A DNA stretch of 64,000 bases, taken from NCBI GenBank assembly GCA_021800255.1, contig JAJYZC010000007.1:40802-104801 (forward strand), read 5' to 3'. This DNA is from Acidobacteriota bacterium. Lineage in GTDB: Bacteria; Acidobacteriota; Terriglobia; Terriglobales; Acidobacteriaceae. The position numbers and the translations under genes are program-made. This document shows positions 28,069-37,058 of the stretch, piece after piece. The notes beneath the pieces were generated by a model. That model did no database searches. It was not told the DNA's origin and was given only the letters and a program-made list of their open reading frames with translations. The stretch's first letter is position 1, and each line of letters opens with the position of its first letter.

Positions 28069-29046
28069 ATGGCGAAGCAGGCAGTTTTGTTACTGGCGCA
28101 TGGAACGCCGGAGAGCGTGGAGCAGATTCCCCAGTACCTGCGCAACGTGGTCAGCGGAAGGCCCGTGCCGCCGGCGGTGGTCGAGGAGATCACGCGCCGT
28201 TACGCCGTCATCGGGCGCAGTCCGCTCACTGAGATTACCCTGGAGCAGGCGCGGCTGGCCGAGGCAGAGCTTGAGGCGAGCGGGCGGCCGGTTCCGGTGT
28301 ACGTGGGCATGAGGAACTGGCGGCCGTATATTCCCGATGTCGTGCAGAGGATGCGCGCCGATGGCGTCGAAGAGGCGGCCGTGATCTGCATGGCCCCGCA
28401 GAACTCCCGCACCAGCGTGGGACTCTACGAACGCGCGGTCAGGGCCGAAGCCGGCGGGCTGCGCATCGACTTTACAAAGGGGTGGGCGCGCCATCCGCTG
28501 CTGGCTGAAGCCTTCGCCGAGCGGCTGCGGCCGGCCTGGACCAAGCTAAGCGCCGAAGCCGGCTATTACGTCCCGGTGCTGTTCACGGCCCACAGCGTAC
28601 CCGTCCGCACCGTTCAGCCGCCGGCGGGGGAAGAGAACGAGTCGCAAACGCAGCATTGGCCGGGCAGCGGCGCCGACCCCTACGCCCATGAGGCCCGCCA
28701 CACCGCCGAACTGGTGGCAGCCTTGGTTCCGCAAATCTCCCGCTGGTGGTTTGCCTTCCAGAGCCAGGGCGCCAGCGGCGGACCGTGGTTGGGGCCAACG
28801 GTTGAGGAAACCCTTGACCAGATCGCCGCATTAGGGAACAAGTTCCTCATTCTTCAGCCCATCGGCTTTTTGTGCGACCATGTTGAAATCCTTTTCGACG
28901 TGGATCATCTGTTCCGCGAATATGCCCTCCGGCTGGGCATCCGGCTGGAACGGCCTGAGTCGTTGAATGCATCCCTGACTTTGGCCAAGGCGGTTGCGGA
29001 CATCGCCCGGCAGGGGCTCGAGCGGCTGCAAGGCGGGATGAGGTAA
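28069..29046 (+). CDS. hemH: Ferrochelatase
   Basis: A 325-residue product. The metal-binding His is in FTAHSVP (about residue 173) and the second catalytic region is CDHVEILFDVD (about residue 268). It inserts Fe2+ into protoporphyrin IX (or coproporphyrin III in the alternative route) to end heme synthesis. Pairing with hemE is common. GAGAGAC lies a few bases before the start. It is probably co-transcribed with hemE. Confidence 0.94.
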   Translation: MAKQAVLLLAHGTPESVEQIPQYLRNVVSGRPVPPAVVEEITRRYAVIGRSPLTEITLEQARLAEAELEASGRPVPVYVGMRNWRPYIPDVVQRMRADGVEEAAVICMAPQNSRTSVGLYERAVRAEAGGLRIDFTKGWARHPLLAEAFAERLRPAWTKLSAEAGYYVPVLFTAHSVPVRTVQPPAGEENESQTQHWPGSGADPYAHEARHTAELVAALVPQISRWWFAFQSQGASGGPWLGPTVEETLDQIAALGNKFLILQPIGFLCDHVEILFDVDHLFREYALRLGIRLERPESLNASLTLAKAVADIARQGLERLQGGMR

Positions 29047-29409
29047 CCCACGATAACGTCTAGCTCTCTGACCGTTTGATTTTGCACCATCCTGGGGTGC
29101 CCCAGGTCTCCTTTGGGACCTGGGAAACCACGAACTCAAAGGAACGAATTCATGCAGTCAACGACCTGGTGCTCAACTAGGTACACAGTAGATAGGTACT
29201 AAAGTTCGACTATTTTTCTTCCGGCAGTCTGCGCAAAGTGTGTACAATGTAGCGGGGTCGTAACGATTTTTTAACATCTGCCATTCTGTGCCCTGCGTTG
29301 CTCCGGGGTCAACAGAAGGGGCCTATATAACGATCTTGGGTTTTTCACGGAAGACATACCAAGAGCGCAACATACAACAGATAGCGCGCGATTAATTGGA
29401 GAGCAAATT
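29047..29409. other. Intergenic region with hemH hairpin and downstream promoter
   Basis: 29101-29124 forms an 8-bp stem (CCCAGGTC / GACCTGGG) after hemH with no T-run, a weak terminator. Further on, AT-richer DNA holds TACAAT (29246-29251) and a GGAGAG site 9 bases before the zinc-ribbon gene. Apart from these I see nothing supportable in this 363-base stretch. Confidence 0.4.
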
Positions 29410-29661
29410 ATGTCTGATGGGATAGCGCCGCAAGGCGCCGGAGAGGCTATTGGCGCCAATGCCATAGTCAGCGAGGAGTTGCAGTGTCCAACCTGTGGGA
29501 GCAGGCGCCTGCGCCGGTTAGAGCGCAAGGGCTTCCTGCAAAACAAGGTGTATAGCTTTTTCGGCTACTATCCCTGGCGATGCGGCGCTTGCAAGGCAAG
29601 CTTTTACATGAAACGGCGAAGCTTCATCAAGGGTACGAAAGAGAAAAAGTACGTCAAGTGA
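29410..29661 (+). CDS. Small zinc-ribbon protein
   Basis: An 83-residue product with two Cys pairs, C26-x2-C29 and C58-x2-C61, framing LRRLERKGFLQNKVYSFFGY and YPWRCGACKASFYMKRR. This looks like a zinc ribbon followed by a strongly basic tail that could bind nucleic acid. GGAGAG lies about 9 bases upstream. No family is named with confidence. It is convergent with the proline dehydrogenase gene, so no operon context helps. Confidence 0.7.
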   Translation: MSDGIAPQGAGEAIGANAIVSEELQCPTCGSRRLRRLERKGFLQNKVYSFFGYYPWRCGACKASFYMKRRSFIKGTKEKKYVK

Positions 29662-29691
29662 GCTGCGCTCGCCGGTCTTGAACTTATGCCG

Positions 29692-30618
29692 TCAGGCATG
29701 GAAAAGGTTTCTGCCCAGGAAGAGCAGGTTGGCAGGACGTTCAGCCAGGCGGCGCATAAAGTAGGGATACCACTCCGGGCCGAAGGGAACGTAGACGCGC
29801 ACTTTGTAGCCCTCCTTTATCAGTCTCCGCTGCAGATCGCGGCGTACTCCGTAAAGCATTTGGAATTCAAAGCGGCTGGGATCGATTCCGTGGCCGGCGG
29901 CGAATCTTTTGGCCGCATCAATCATGGCCTCATCGTGGGTGGCCAGGGCGTGATAGACCGAGCTCTCCAAAAGCATCTCCGCAAGGCGGATAAAGTTGGC
30001 GTCCACTTGAGCCTTGTGTGGGAAGGCCACCTCTGGCGGCTCGTTGTACGCACCTTTGCACAGGCGCACGCGGATACCGTCAGCCAGCAGTTGTTCGACA
30101 TCGGCCTCAGACCGGTACAGATAGGCTTGGATTACCACGCCGATGGCGGCGCGCAGTTCCGCATGGGCGTGAAGGCGGCGCACGATGTCCAGGGTCACTT
30201 GCGTGAGATGTGAATCTTCCATATCGATGCGCACAAAGTTGTGAGTGGCGCGGGCATGGCGGGCCAGGTCGGCGGCGATGCTCTCGGCCAGAGCGGGGGA
30301 TTGCTCAAGCCCCATCTGCGTGAGCTTGACGCTGATGTTGGCGTCGAGCTTGCGCGCCGCTATGGCGTCCAGCAACTCGTGGTAGGAGTCGGCGGCCCGG
30401 TGGGCATCGGTCTCAGAGGCGACGCTCTCGCCCAGAGAATCGAGGGTTACGGCCATGCCCTGCCGGTTGACCGCTTCGGCTACGCGCAAAGCATCTTCCA
30501 TGGTCATGCCGGCAATGAAACGGGAGCTCAGCCCGGCGCCCAGGCGCGAGTGCTCAAGGAAACGGCGCAAAGGCCGGTTGTGAGAGAGCGCGATCAACAC
30601 AGAGCGAAGAATGGGCAT
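29692..30618 (-). CDS. Proline dehydrogenase
   Basis: A 308-residue product of the stand-alone PRODH (TIM-barrel FAD) type. Landmarks: ISVKLTQMGL near residue 96, the acidic VRIDMEDSH block, the RLCKGAYNEP motif (active site), FEFQMLYGVR and the C-terminal VYVPFGPEWYPYFMRRL-AERPAN segment. It oxidises proline to pyrroline-5-carboxylate and passes electrons to quinone. No P5C dehydrogenase gene is adjacent, so the pathway is split in this genome. Confidence 0.93.
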   Translation of the reverse strand: MPILRSVLIALSHNRPLRRFLEHSRLGAGLSSRFIAGMTMEDALRVAEAVNRQGMAVTLDSLGESVASETDAHRAADSYHELLDAIAARKLDANISVKLTQMGLEQSPALAESIAADLARHARATHNFVRIDMEDSHLTQVTLDIVRRLHAHAELRAAIGVVIQAYLYRSEADVEQLLADGIRVRLCKGAYNEPPEVAFPHKAQVDANFIRLAEMLLESSVYHALATHDEAMIDAAKRFAAGHGIDPSRFEFQMLYGVRRDLQRRLIKEGYKVRVYVPFGPEWYPYFMRRLAERPANLLFLGRNLFHA

Positions 30619-30884
30619 GGAACGGTCCTGTCTGGGAGATCCCGATAAAGGCGCAGTCCACAGACAATCCAGTTTCGCATAACGGGAGACTTATCTTTAT
30701 TCGCCGCCAATGGCAACGCATTCTCTCGCGCGGCTCGGAGGTGAGGACGGGGCGCGATTGCAGCCGCTAACCGCACTCTTGTTACGAAAGCTAATCAGCC
30801 TTTCGTAATCTTGACGCATCCCCCCGCCAGAGGCGGGTCTGACCGTAGCACAAGCCCTGAATTCGATTATCGTGCGGAATCTTT

Positions 30885-31649
30885 ATGAGGTACAGCTACG
30901 GTTTACCCGTGACCGCCGGGTTGATATTTGCCTTGGTGGCCCTTCCCATCACAAGTGGGGTACCGTTGCCTGCTCAAACGCCGGCACCGGCTCCAACGCC
31001 TGCGGTTATTCAACTCAGTCCTGCAGTTCTATCGGCGGCCATCACCAGCATGAGATTGCTCGTCAACAAAGTACAGGCTGGAACCTTGCAGGCCGGAGAT
31101 GTGCAAGAGGCGACTGTGGCTGTAGGCACACTGTTTGCATACCTCCAGGAAACAGGTATGAACGATCAGCTTCAGGCCAGCCTTCTCGCCGAGCAGGACG
31201 ACATTGTGAACAATGGCCCCACGGAGGAACGGATTGAAACCCTTTACGCCCAGATCAGATCCAAGGGCGTAAATGTGCAACTGGGGCAATTCAGAAATTC
31301 GATGTTTACGACTTCTGCTGCGCGGCAACAAATGATTACCCAACTCCAAAAATTCGGGCTGTGGGGCATCGAACAAGAAACGCTGGCAAGCCTGCAACAA
31401 CTCCAGCAAGAACTAAGCTCCAATGAGTACCCATCCGCGCAGTTTGCGTTCGCCAGGCTCTACCCGCACGGCTCCGGCTGGCTCTACTCAATGCGGGCAC
31501 CTCACTTGGAACCGGTTCACTACTGCTACGCGTCTGCTGATGCGGTCGCCTGGGGAGCCCTGGCTTTGATTGCTCCGCCGCCTGTGGATATTGTGTCTGG
31601 AATTATGTCACTTTACTATGGGGTTGCGGGGATGATATTGGGGTGTTAG
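30885..31649 (+). CDS. Exported protein of unknown function with a hydrophobic C-terminus
   Basis: A 254-residue product with a signal peptide (LPVTAGLIFALVALPITSG) followed by a Pro/Ala/Thr linker. The middle (residues 45-190) is helical with many Gln and heptad-like leucines (LASLQQLQQELSS). The last 35 residues are hydrophobic and Gly/Ala-rich (ALALIAPPPVDIVSGIMSLY) and end in Cys, so the C-terminus may sit in a membrane. The next gene, on the same strand 66 bases on, is a small membrane protein. I recognise no family. Confidence 0.6.
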   Translation: MRYSYGLPVTAGLIFALVALPITSGVPLPAQTPAPAPTPAVIQLSPAVLSAAITSMRLLVNKVQAGTLQAGDVQEATVAVGTLFAYLQETGMNDQLQASLLAEQDDIVNNGPTEERIETLYAQIRSKGVNVQLGQFRNSMFTTSAARQQMITQLQKFGLWGIEQETLASLQQLQQELSSNEYPSAQFAFARLYPHGSGWLYSMRAPHLEPVHYCYASADAVAWGALALIAPPPVDIVSGIMSLYYGVAGMILGC

Positions 31650-31715
31650 TCTACCTTGCCGTTCTAGCACGAGCGCTGACGCGGGAATCGGAAGATTTCT
31701 GCAGAAGGAGGTTGT

Positions 31716-32111
31716 ATGAACCGCTGGATATATCCTCGGCCGGGTTGGGAACGCATGGTTAGGGGTAACCCGGCTGCTACGGGGTATTTTTGGATGGTGG
31801 TGATTTTTACGGGCTACGCTTTGATCGGAGTGGCCAATATCGCCACCAAAATCTATGGGCACCGTCACCTGATTGCAGTTTGGGCGCCGAGCCTTTTCGG
31901 GGTGCTCCTGATAATGGCTCTTGCAGGAGGCGGGGCAGTCAGGGCGTTGCGTGCTGCTCGAATTGAAGCACGAGCGAGCGCGGGCAAAGCAAATGAATCC
32001 AGGGATAAGATCGCCTTTCAGAAATTTAAGACCTATTTTTACTGCGCGGCCTCCATTGGCATCGCGATGCAGGTGCTGATCCTTTTCTGGCGAGCAGTTT
32101 CCCCTTTCTGA
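31716..32111 (+). CDS. Small membrane protein of unknown function
   Basis: A 131-residue product with three predicted membrane helices: about residues 24-42, 54-74 and 109-126. The loop after helix two is basic, Ala/Arg-rich. A very strong AAGGAGGT lies 3 bases before the ATG. It follows the exported 254-residue protein gene by 66 bases on the same strand, so a two-gene unit is likely. It ends 16 bases from the GH27 gene's stop (convergent). Confidence 0.65.
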   Translation: MNRWIYPRPGWERMVRGNPAATGYFWMVVIFTGYALIGVANIATKIYGHRHLIAVWAPSLFGVLLIMALAGGGAVRALRAARIEARASAGKANESRDKIAFQKFKTYFYCAASIGIAMQVLILFWRAVSPF

Positions 32112-32127
32112 AAGAGCTTGCGCCGCC

Positions 32128-33513
32128 TTACCGGACCAGAAAGACCTCGCAGCCATGCGCAGGCAAGGTTACGGCGATCCGCTTGGATGCTTTGCCGGTC
32201 GAACCGTCCCAGGCGTTCAAGGTCGAGTGGCGGCCGCCGTTCATGCCGAGCTGTTTCCAGGTGGCGCGCAGTGCCGCCGGCTTGGAGTCGAGGTTGAAAA
32301 AGCCGAAGTACTCCGCGTAGCCTCGTTCGCCAGGCTGCTTGATGGTGGCGCGCCAGATGCGCGCATGGGCGAAGGCCGGCCCCAGTCCAGCGGTCGAGAC
32401 CGGCCGGCTGTAGGTGGCGTTCTGGTTCACGAAGATCACATTCTGATTGGTGATGAGCGCGCGGGTAAAGCTGTCGAGCCGGGTCAGATTCGTGCCCAGA
32501 ATCAGGGGCGAGCGGGCAATAGCCCATAGCGAAAACTCAGTGCGCTCTTCCTCGTGCGTTTCGCGCGATTCACGCGGCGGCCCGAAGCCGGGACTGGGAC
32601 CGAGCCAGCCCTCGGGCAGCATGTCGGCGTCCGGCCAGTGGCCCGGTCCCGCATAGGGAAACCACTCGGCCAGCAGATCGAAGGCCTGGAGGATTCCGGA
32701 GGGAAAATCGCCGCCATGCGGATGTGGAAAGCTCCAGCCGTCCCAATGATCGTCTGAGATGCGCCACATCTGCGCGTATCGGGCCACCTGGGCAGCGTGG
32801 GCCAGCGCCGTGGGGCCCGGCGAAAGGCTGAGCAGGATCGGTCTGCCGGTCTTGCGGATGGCTTCGGCGATCTGGCGGATTTCGGTGAGCCGGTAGGGGC
32901 GGTCTGAGATGCAATCCACTTTGATGAAGTCCACTCCCCAAGCGGCGTACATCTTCATCATGGAGTCGTAATAAGCCTGACCGGCGGCATTGTCCTTGAC
33001 GCCCCAGTTGCCCTGATCCCAAGGGCAGGGGCTGGTTTTGTCTGCGGCTTCAGCGGCGGTGTACTTCGTGCCTGCTATCGGCAAGTTTTCAGCGGTCACC
33101 TGACGCGGGATGCCGCGTACGATGTGAATTCCAAATTTGAGCCCATGTGCGTGCACCCAATCAGCCAGCGGTTTGAAACCGGCGCCGCTCGCAGCCGAGG
33201 GGAAACGGTCCGGGGCTGGAATCAACAGGCCATTCTTATTCCAGAGGTATTTCTTGGCTGCTACCGTACTTCCCGTGGGATCGGCCATGTACCATCCCTC
33301 GTCGATGACCGCATACTGCCAGCCATATTGCCGCAGCCCGGCCAAGACCCTGGCGTTCGCCTTAAATTGAGCCTCGTTGATGGTGAGGCCATAGGAGTCC
33401 CAACTGTTCCAGCCCATAGGCGGCGATGCGGCCAGAGTTTGTGCTTGGCTGTTGGTTGACGCGCAGGCGGCGAAGGCAAGTAAGGCAGCGAAAAAGAGCG
33501 TTAAGCGGAACAT
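32128..33513 (-). CDS. Exported alpha-galactosidase, GH27
   Basis: A 461-residue product from the ATG at 33513, with a signal peptide. It starts the domain with PPMGWNSWDSYG, the hallmark of GH27/GH36-type enzymes; the nucleophile is Asp200 in FIKVDCISD and the acid/base is Asp254/255 in WRISDDHWDGW. A beta-sandwich domain ends the chain. It removes terminal alpha-galactose from oligosaccharides and plant glycans. TATACG 7 bases before the ATG suggests a leaderless mRNA. Divergent from the metallophosphoesterase gene. Confidence 0.94.
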   Translation of the reverse strand: MFRLTLFFAALLAFAACASTNSQAQTLAASPPMGWNSWDSYGLTINEAQFKANARVLAGLRQYGWQYAVIDEGWYMADPTGSTVAAKKYLWNKNGLLIPAPDRFPSAASGAGFKPLADWVHAHGLKFGIHIVRGIPRQVTAENLPIAGTKYTAAEAADKTSPCPWDQGNWGVKDNAAGQAYYDSMMKMYAAWGVDFIKVDCISDRPYRLTEIRQIAEAIRKTGRPILLSLSPGPTALAHAAQVARYAQMWRISDDHWDGWSFPHPHGGDFPSGILQAFDLLAEWFPYAGPGHWPDADMLPEGWLGPSPGFGPPRESRETHEEERTEFSLWAIARSPLILGTNLTRLDSFTRALITNQNVIFVNQNATYSRPVSTAGLGPAFAHARIWRATIKQPGERGYAEYFGFFNLDSKPAALRATWKQLGMNGGRHSTLNAWDGSTGKASKRIAVTLPAHGCEVFLVR

Positions 33514-33679
33514 GAGCCAACGTATACGCTTGCGCGGGGCTGGTTGTCCAGCAGCACCGAATCGCGGCCGGGGCAGACGCTCCACAACTTCCATTCCTGG
33601 TTGGCCTTTTACCGTCGGGACGCGGGTTATTCTACTGTTATCGAAAGAACTCGATGACAGACCCAGCGAAGGAGCCGGG

Positions 33680-35155
33680 ATGAAAAGAAACTTCGCGCGT
33701 CATAGAGTGCGCACGTTTGGCCAGCCGTGTTTGCTTGCCTGCTGGTTCATTCTCCTGTGCGCGCCGGCGCGTGCACGCGCCGTGGACGCAGGTGGGCAAA
33801 CGGTCCGTGCGCTGATGGTCAGCGACATTCACTTCGAGCCGTTTTGGGATCCGGGCAAGGCGGCGCAATTGGCCGCGGCGCCGGTGGCGCGCTGGAATGC
33901 GATTCTATCGGCTCCGCCCACGCCGGACCGGGCAGCGCGCTTCGCGGCTTTGCAAAGCGGTTGCCATGCGCGCGGCGTGGACACCTCGTATACGCTCTTC
34001 GCGTCCAGTTTGCGGGCCATGCGCGCAAACGCCCGCGGCGTGCGCTTCCTCACCCTGAGCGGCGATCTGATCTCTCACGGTTTTTCCTGTAAATTTGCGG
34101 CTCTGTTTCCGCATGGCTCGCCGGCCGCCTACCGGGCCTTCGCCGCGAAGACCCTCGAATACGTGCTGGCTCAACTGCGCGGCGCGTTTCCCGGCGTGCC
34201 GCTCTACGTGGCCCTGGGCAACAACGACTCCGGCTGCGGCGACTATAAGCAGGACGCGGACGGGGAGTTCTTGCGGGCTACGGCTGCGGCGATGACTGCC
34301 GGCCTTCCTGCGCCGGCACGGCGCCAGGCGCTCAAGGACTATGAGGCCGGGGGCTACTACGCCGCCGGTCTGCCGGCGCCCGTCAACCACGCGCGGATGG
34401 TTGTATTGGACGATGTTTTTATGGCGTCCAACTACACAACCTGCGCGGGCAAGCGCGATCCCGCCCCAGCCGCGGCGCAGATCGCCTGGCTGCGCGCTCA
34501 GCTTCAGCGCGCCCAGCGCCGGCACGAGAAAATCTGGTTCATGGCCCACATCCCACCGGGAGTCAATCTGTATTCGACCGTCGAAAACATAGTGAACGTT
34601 TGCGGCGGCCAATCGCCGGTGATGTTTCTTTCGAGCGGAGCCTTGGCTCACACGCTGGCCGGGTTCGGCGGCGTCGTGCGGCTGGCCATCTTTGCGCACA
34701 CGCACATGGATGAGCTGCGCCTTCTGGAGCCGGCCCAGGGCGGCGGGAACGATCAAGCCGTTGCGGTCAAGTTGGTGGCGTCCATCTCGCCGGTTGACGG
34801 GAACAATCCCTCCTTCACCGTGGCGCAGGTCAACGCGGCCACGGCGGACCTGATGGATTATAAGGTCTTCGCGGCGTCAAACCAGACCGGCGACGATACG
34901 GCGTGGAGCGAGGAGTACGATTACGCGCAGACCTACCGCGAGCCGTCGTTCTCAGCTTCTTCGCTTGCCAATCTGATCGCCCGCTTTCAAGCCGATCCCC
35001 AGGCGCGGACAAAGGCAAGCCAGGACTACTTGCGCGATTGGTTTGTGGGCGACCGCTCCGTGGCCATCAAGCCCTTCTGGCCGCAGTACGTTTGCGTGCT
35101 TGAGAATCGCACTGCGGCCTCCTATCGCGCCTGCGCTTGCCGCAAGGGGTTATAA
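33680..35155 (+). CDS. Exported metallophosphoesterase, acid-sphingomyelinase-like
   Basis: A 491-residue product from the ATG at 33680 (AAGGAGCC upstream), with a signal peptide. The calcineurin-like metal-site motifs appear in order: DIH (SDIHFEP), GDLISHG, LGNNDSGCGD, MAHIPPG and FAHTHMDEL. The long cap and Cys-containing segments resemble the acid sphingomyelinase branch. Substrate unknown; a phosphodiester such as a sphingolipid or a nucleotide is possible. Terminated by a CCCGGC-TTGTT-GCCGGG hairpin at 35241-35257. Confidence 0.85.
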   Translation: MKRNFARHRVRTFGQPCLLACWFILLCAPARARAVDAGGQTVRALMVSDIHFEPFWDPGKAAQLAAAPVARWNAILSAPPTPDRAARFAALQSGCHARGVDTSYTLFASSLRAMRANARGVRFLTLSGDLISHGFSCKFAALFPHGSPAAYRAFAAKTLEYVLAQLRGAFPGVPLYVALGNNDSGCGDYKQDADGEFLRATAAAMTAGLPAPARRQALKDYEAGGYYAAGLPAPVNHARMVVLDDVFMASNYTTCAGKRDPAPAAAQIAWLRAQLQRAQRRHEKIWFMAHIPPGVNLYSTVENIVNVCGGQSPVMFLSSGALAHTLAGFGGVVRLAIFAHTHMDELRLLEPAQGGGNDQAVAVKLVASISPVDGNNPSFTVAQVNAATADLMDYKVFAASNQTGDDTAWSEEYDYAQTYREPSFSASSLANLIARFQADPQARTKASQDYLRDWFVGDRSVAIKPFWPQYVCVLENRTAASYRACACRKGL

Positions 35156-35240
35156 CCTAGCGCCGTGGATAGCGTCCACTGGCGGAGGCTGTATAGAACG
35201 TGTTTCATTCATGGCGGTTGTGGCGGGTTAAGCGCCTGGG

Positions 35241-35257
35241 CCCGGCTTGTTGCCGGG
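35241..35257 (+). terminator. Hairpin after the metallophosphoesterase gene
   Basis: A 6-bp GC-rich stem (CCCGGC / GCCGGG) with a TTGTT loop, followed only by TCT, so termination is weak or rho-assisted. It lies between distant inverted 10-base arms, CGTGTTTCAT (35199-35208) and ATGAAACACG (35292-35301). Confidence 0.4.
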
Positions 35258-35325
35258 TCTCGCACGCGGCAAATCCATCCACATCGAGCTTATGAAACAC
35301 GCTATGGACAAAGGAGCCTGCAAGT

Positions 35326-36243
35326 ATGGTTGTAGTTTTGGGGATCGACGGAGGCGGCACGCGCACACGCGCCTCAATCGTCGCCGGCGAAAAGCTGCTG
35401 GCTTACGGCGAAAGCGGCTCCATCAAGCGATTGCGGGTAGGCGAGCGGATTGCGGAAGAGAACTTGCGCGCGCTGTTGAAAAATATCTTCGCGCAAGCAG
35501 GCGTGCAGAGCATACCCGCGGCCTGTTGCGGCGTAGCCAGCGCCAGCATGCCGGGGATTCCGGAGTGGATTACGGCGGTTCTTGAGGATTTTGGGGTTCT
35601 GCATTGCGAGATCGTCGGAGATGAAGTGATCGCTTTGGATGCGGCCTTCCAGGGCGGGCCCGGAATTTTGCAAATTGCCGGAACAGGCACAAACACAATC
35701 GGCCGCGCGCCGGACGGCGGCAGGGAATGCGCCGGAGGCTGGAGCTCGCGGCTGGGGGACAAAGGATCCGGGTATTGGATCGGGCTTCATGCCATCCGCC
35801 GCGCGCTCGACGCCTACGATCGTGAACAACCGTCCGCAGTTTTGAAGCGGGTGGGCGAGATCTGGGGTACGCCCAGCGTGGAGGAACTGGTGAACCTCGG
35901 CGACAGCACGCCCGGACCGGACTTTGCCGCGCTCGCGCCGGCCATCAACGAACTGGCCGAGGCAGGCGATCCGATTGCCGTGGGCGTGCTCAAACATGCT
36001 GCGGAAGACCTTATTGATTATGTGCTGCTGGTGCGCGCCAAGCTGCGCCGCAAACACGCCTTCCAGGGCGAGGTCCCTGCGGCTTGGACTGGCAGCGTGA
36101 TCGAGAAGATGACGATGGTGCGTGAGGCGTTCTTTGCCGGCCTGCGCGCCGCGGCGCCGGAAATGCCTATCCAGCAGGAGGCGGTAGTCCCCCTCGACGG
36201 CGCGGTGTGGCGGGCAAAAAAGCTGGCTGAGGCGAACGAGTAA
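35326..36243 (+). CDS. BadF/BadG-type ATPase, probable N-acetylglucosamine kinase
   Basis: A 305-residue ASKHA-fold protein. The N-terminus has the phosphate-1 loop GIDGGGTRTRA; GTGTNTIGR is the phosphate-2/adenosine region and GWSSRLGDKGSGYWIG is the sugar-kinase-like signature. In this family the nearest named members are GlcNAc kinases, so phosphorylation of GlcNAc (from peptidoglycan or chitin) is likely. It sits by glycosidase genes. AAGGAG lies well upstream of the start. Confidence 0.8.
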   Translation: MVVVLGIDGGGTRTRASIVAGEKLLAYGESGSIKRLRVGERIAEENLRALLKNIFAQAGVQSIPAACCGVASASMPGIPEWITAVLEDFGVLHCEIVGDEVIALDAAFQGGPGILQIAGTGTNTIGRAPDGGRECAGGWSSRLGDKGSGYWIGLHAIRRALDAYDREQPSAVLKRVGEIWGTPSVEELVNLGDSTPGPDFAALAPAINELAEAGDPIAVGVLKHAAEDLIDYVLLVRAKLRRKHAFQGEVPAAWTGSVIEKMTMVREAFFAGLRAAAPEMPIQQEAVVPLDGAVWRAKKLAEANE

Positions 36244-36297
36244 AGGCCGCGCATTTGCCGCCGCAGCGGCCCGTACGCAAGCAAGAGCCAACCGGAA

Positions 36298-36903
36298 CTA
36301 TTTGTACTTGCGCAGCACGCCCAGCACGCGGCCCTGAATGGCCACCTGCGCGGCCGGAACGTAGATGGGATCCATCTCCAAATTCGCCGGCTGCAGGCGC
36401 ACCTGCGCGCCCTCGCTAAAGAATCGCTTCAGCGTGGTTTCAGCGCCGCGCACCAAAGCCACCACGATCTCGCCCTGGTGCGCCGTCCGGGTGCGCTCCA
36501 CCAGCACATAGTCGCCGTCGATGATGTGCTCGTCGCGCATGGAATCGCCGCGCACTTCCAGGGCGAAGACGTCGCGGTTGCCCACCACGTCGTGGAGCGA
36601 GATGGTCTCCTGCGACTCCACAGCCTCCACCGGCAAACCTGCGGCGATGCGCCCGGCCAGCGGCAACTTCAGGCTGGAGCGGGTCCGCGTGCCCGGCGGC
36701 AGCAGGTCGATGGAGCGGCTGTGGTTATGCACGCGGTCCAGCAGGCCCTTCTTTTCGAGGTTTGTGATGTGCTTGTGCACCGTGGCCAGGCTCTTCAGAC
36801 CCATGCCGCGTGCGATCTCTTCATACGACGGAGAGTAGCCGTTGCGTGTCACGAACGACCCCAGGAAGTCGAGAATTTCTTTTTGCCTGCGAGTGACAGC
36901 CAT
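36298..36903 (-). CDS. lexA: LexA SOS repressor
   Basis: A 201-residue product. The N-terminal winged helix is at residues 1-65 and the autocleavage site Ala83-Gly84 is in LPLAGRIAAG. The Ser-Lys dyad is Ser121 (GDSM) and Lys159 (TTLKRF). RecA filaments induce self-cleavage, which derepresses SOS genes. Its promoter contains a direct repeat that could be its own operator (36915-36932). The mRNA is predicted to be leaderless. Confidence 0.96.
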   Translation of the reverse strand: MAVTRRQKEILDFLGSFVTRNGYSPSYEEIARGMGLKSLATVHKHITNLEKKGLLDRVHNHSRSIDLLPPGTRTRSSLKLPLAGRIAAGLPVEAVESQETISLHDVVGNRDVFALEVRGDSMRDEHIIDGDYVLVERTRTAHQGEIVVALVRGAETTLKRFFSEGAQVRLQPANLEMDPIYVPAAQVAIQGRVLGVLRKYK

Positions 36904-36909
36904 GCGCGT

Positions 36910-36937
36910 ATTATAGCGAATAAAAAGCGAATGACAA
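36910..36937 (-). promoter_or_regulatory. lexA promoter with an ATTC-N7-ATTC direct repeat
   Basis: On the minus strand: -35 TTGTCA (36937-36932), 16-base spacer, -10 TATAAT (36915-36910), six bases, then ATG. The spacer is ATTCGC-TTTTT-ATTCGC, i.e. two ATTC cores 11 bases apart. That geometry is the one of the alphaproteobacterial LexA box GTTCN7GTTC. No Shine-Dalgarno sequence is present. Confidence 0.65.
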
Positions 36938-37046
36938 TCTCTATTTTAAAAAAGTTTACTGTTTATATACGTAACCAGGCCTCCGCCGTCCCGTGGAAGA
37001 TCCTGCCGTCGCCAACCCGCACTGACAACAATGTATCGTAACGCTC

Positions 37047-37058
37047 TACAATCACCCC
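37047..37058 (+). promoter_or_regulatory. Leaderless promoter of the MBL hydrolase gene
   Basis: TACAAT (37047-37052) is followed by six bases and the ATG at 37059. A CTGACA-like -35 lies at 37022-37027. No ribosome binding site is present, so initiation probably occurs at the 5' end of the RNA. Confidence 0.45.
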
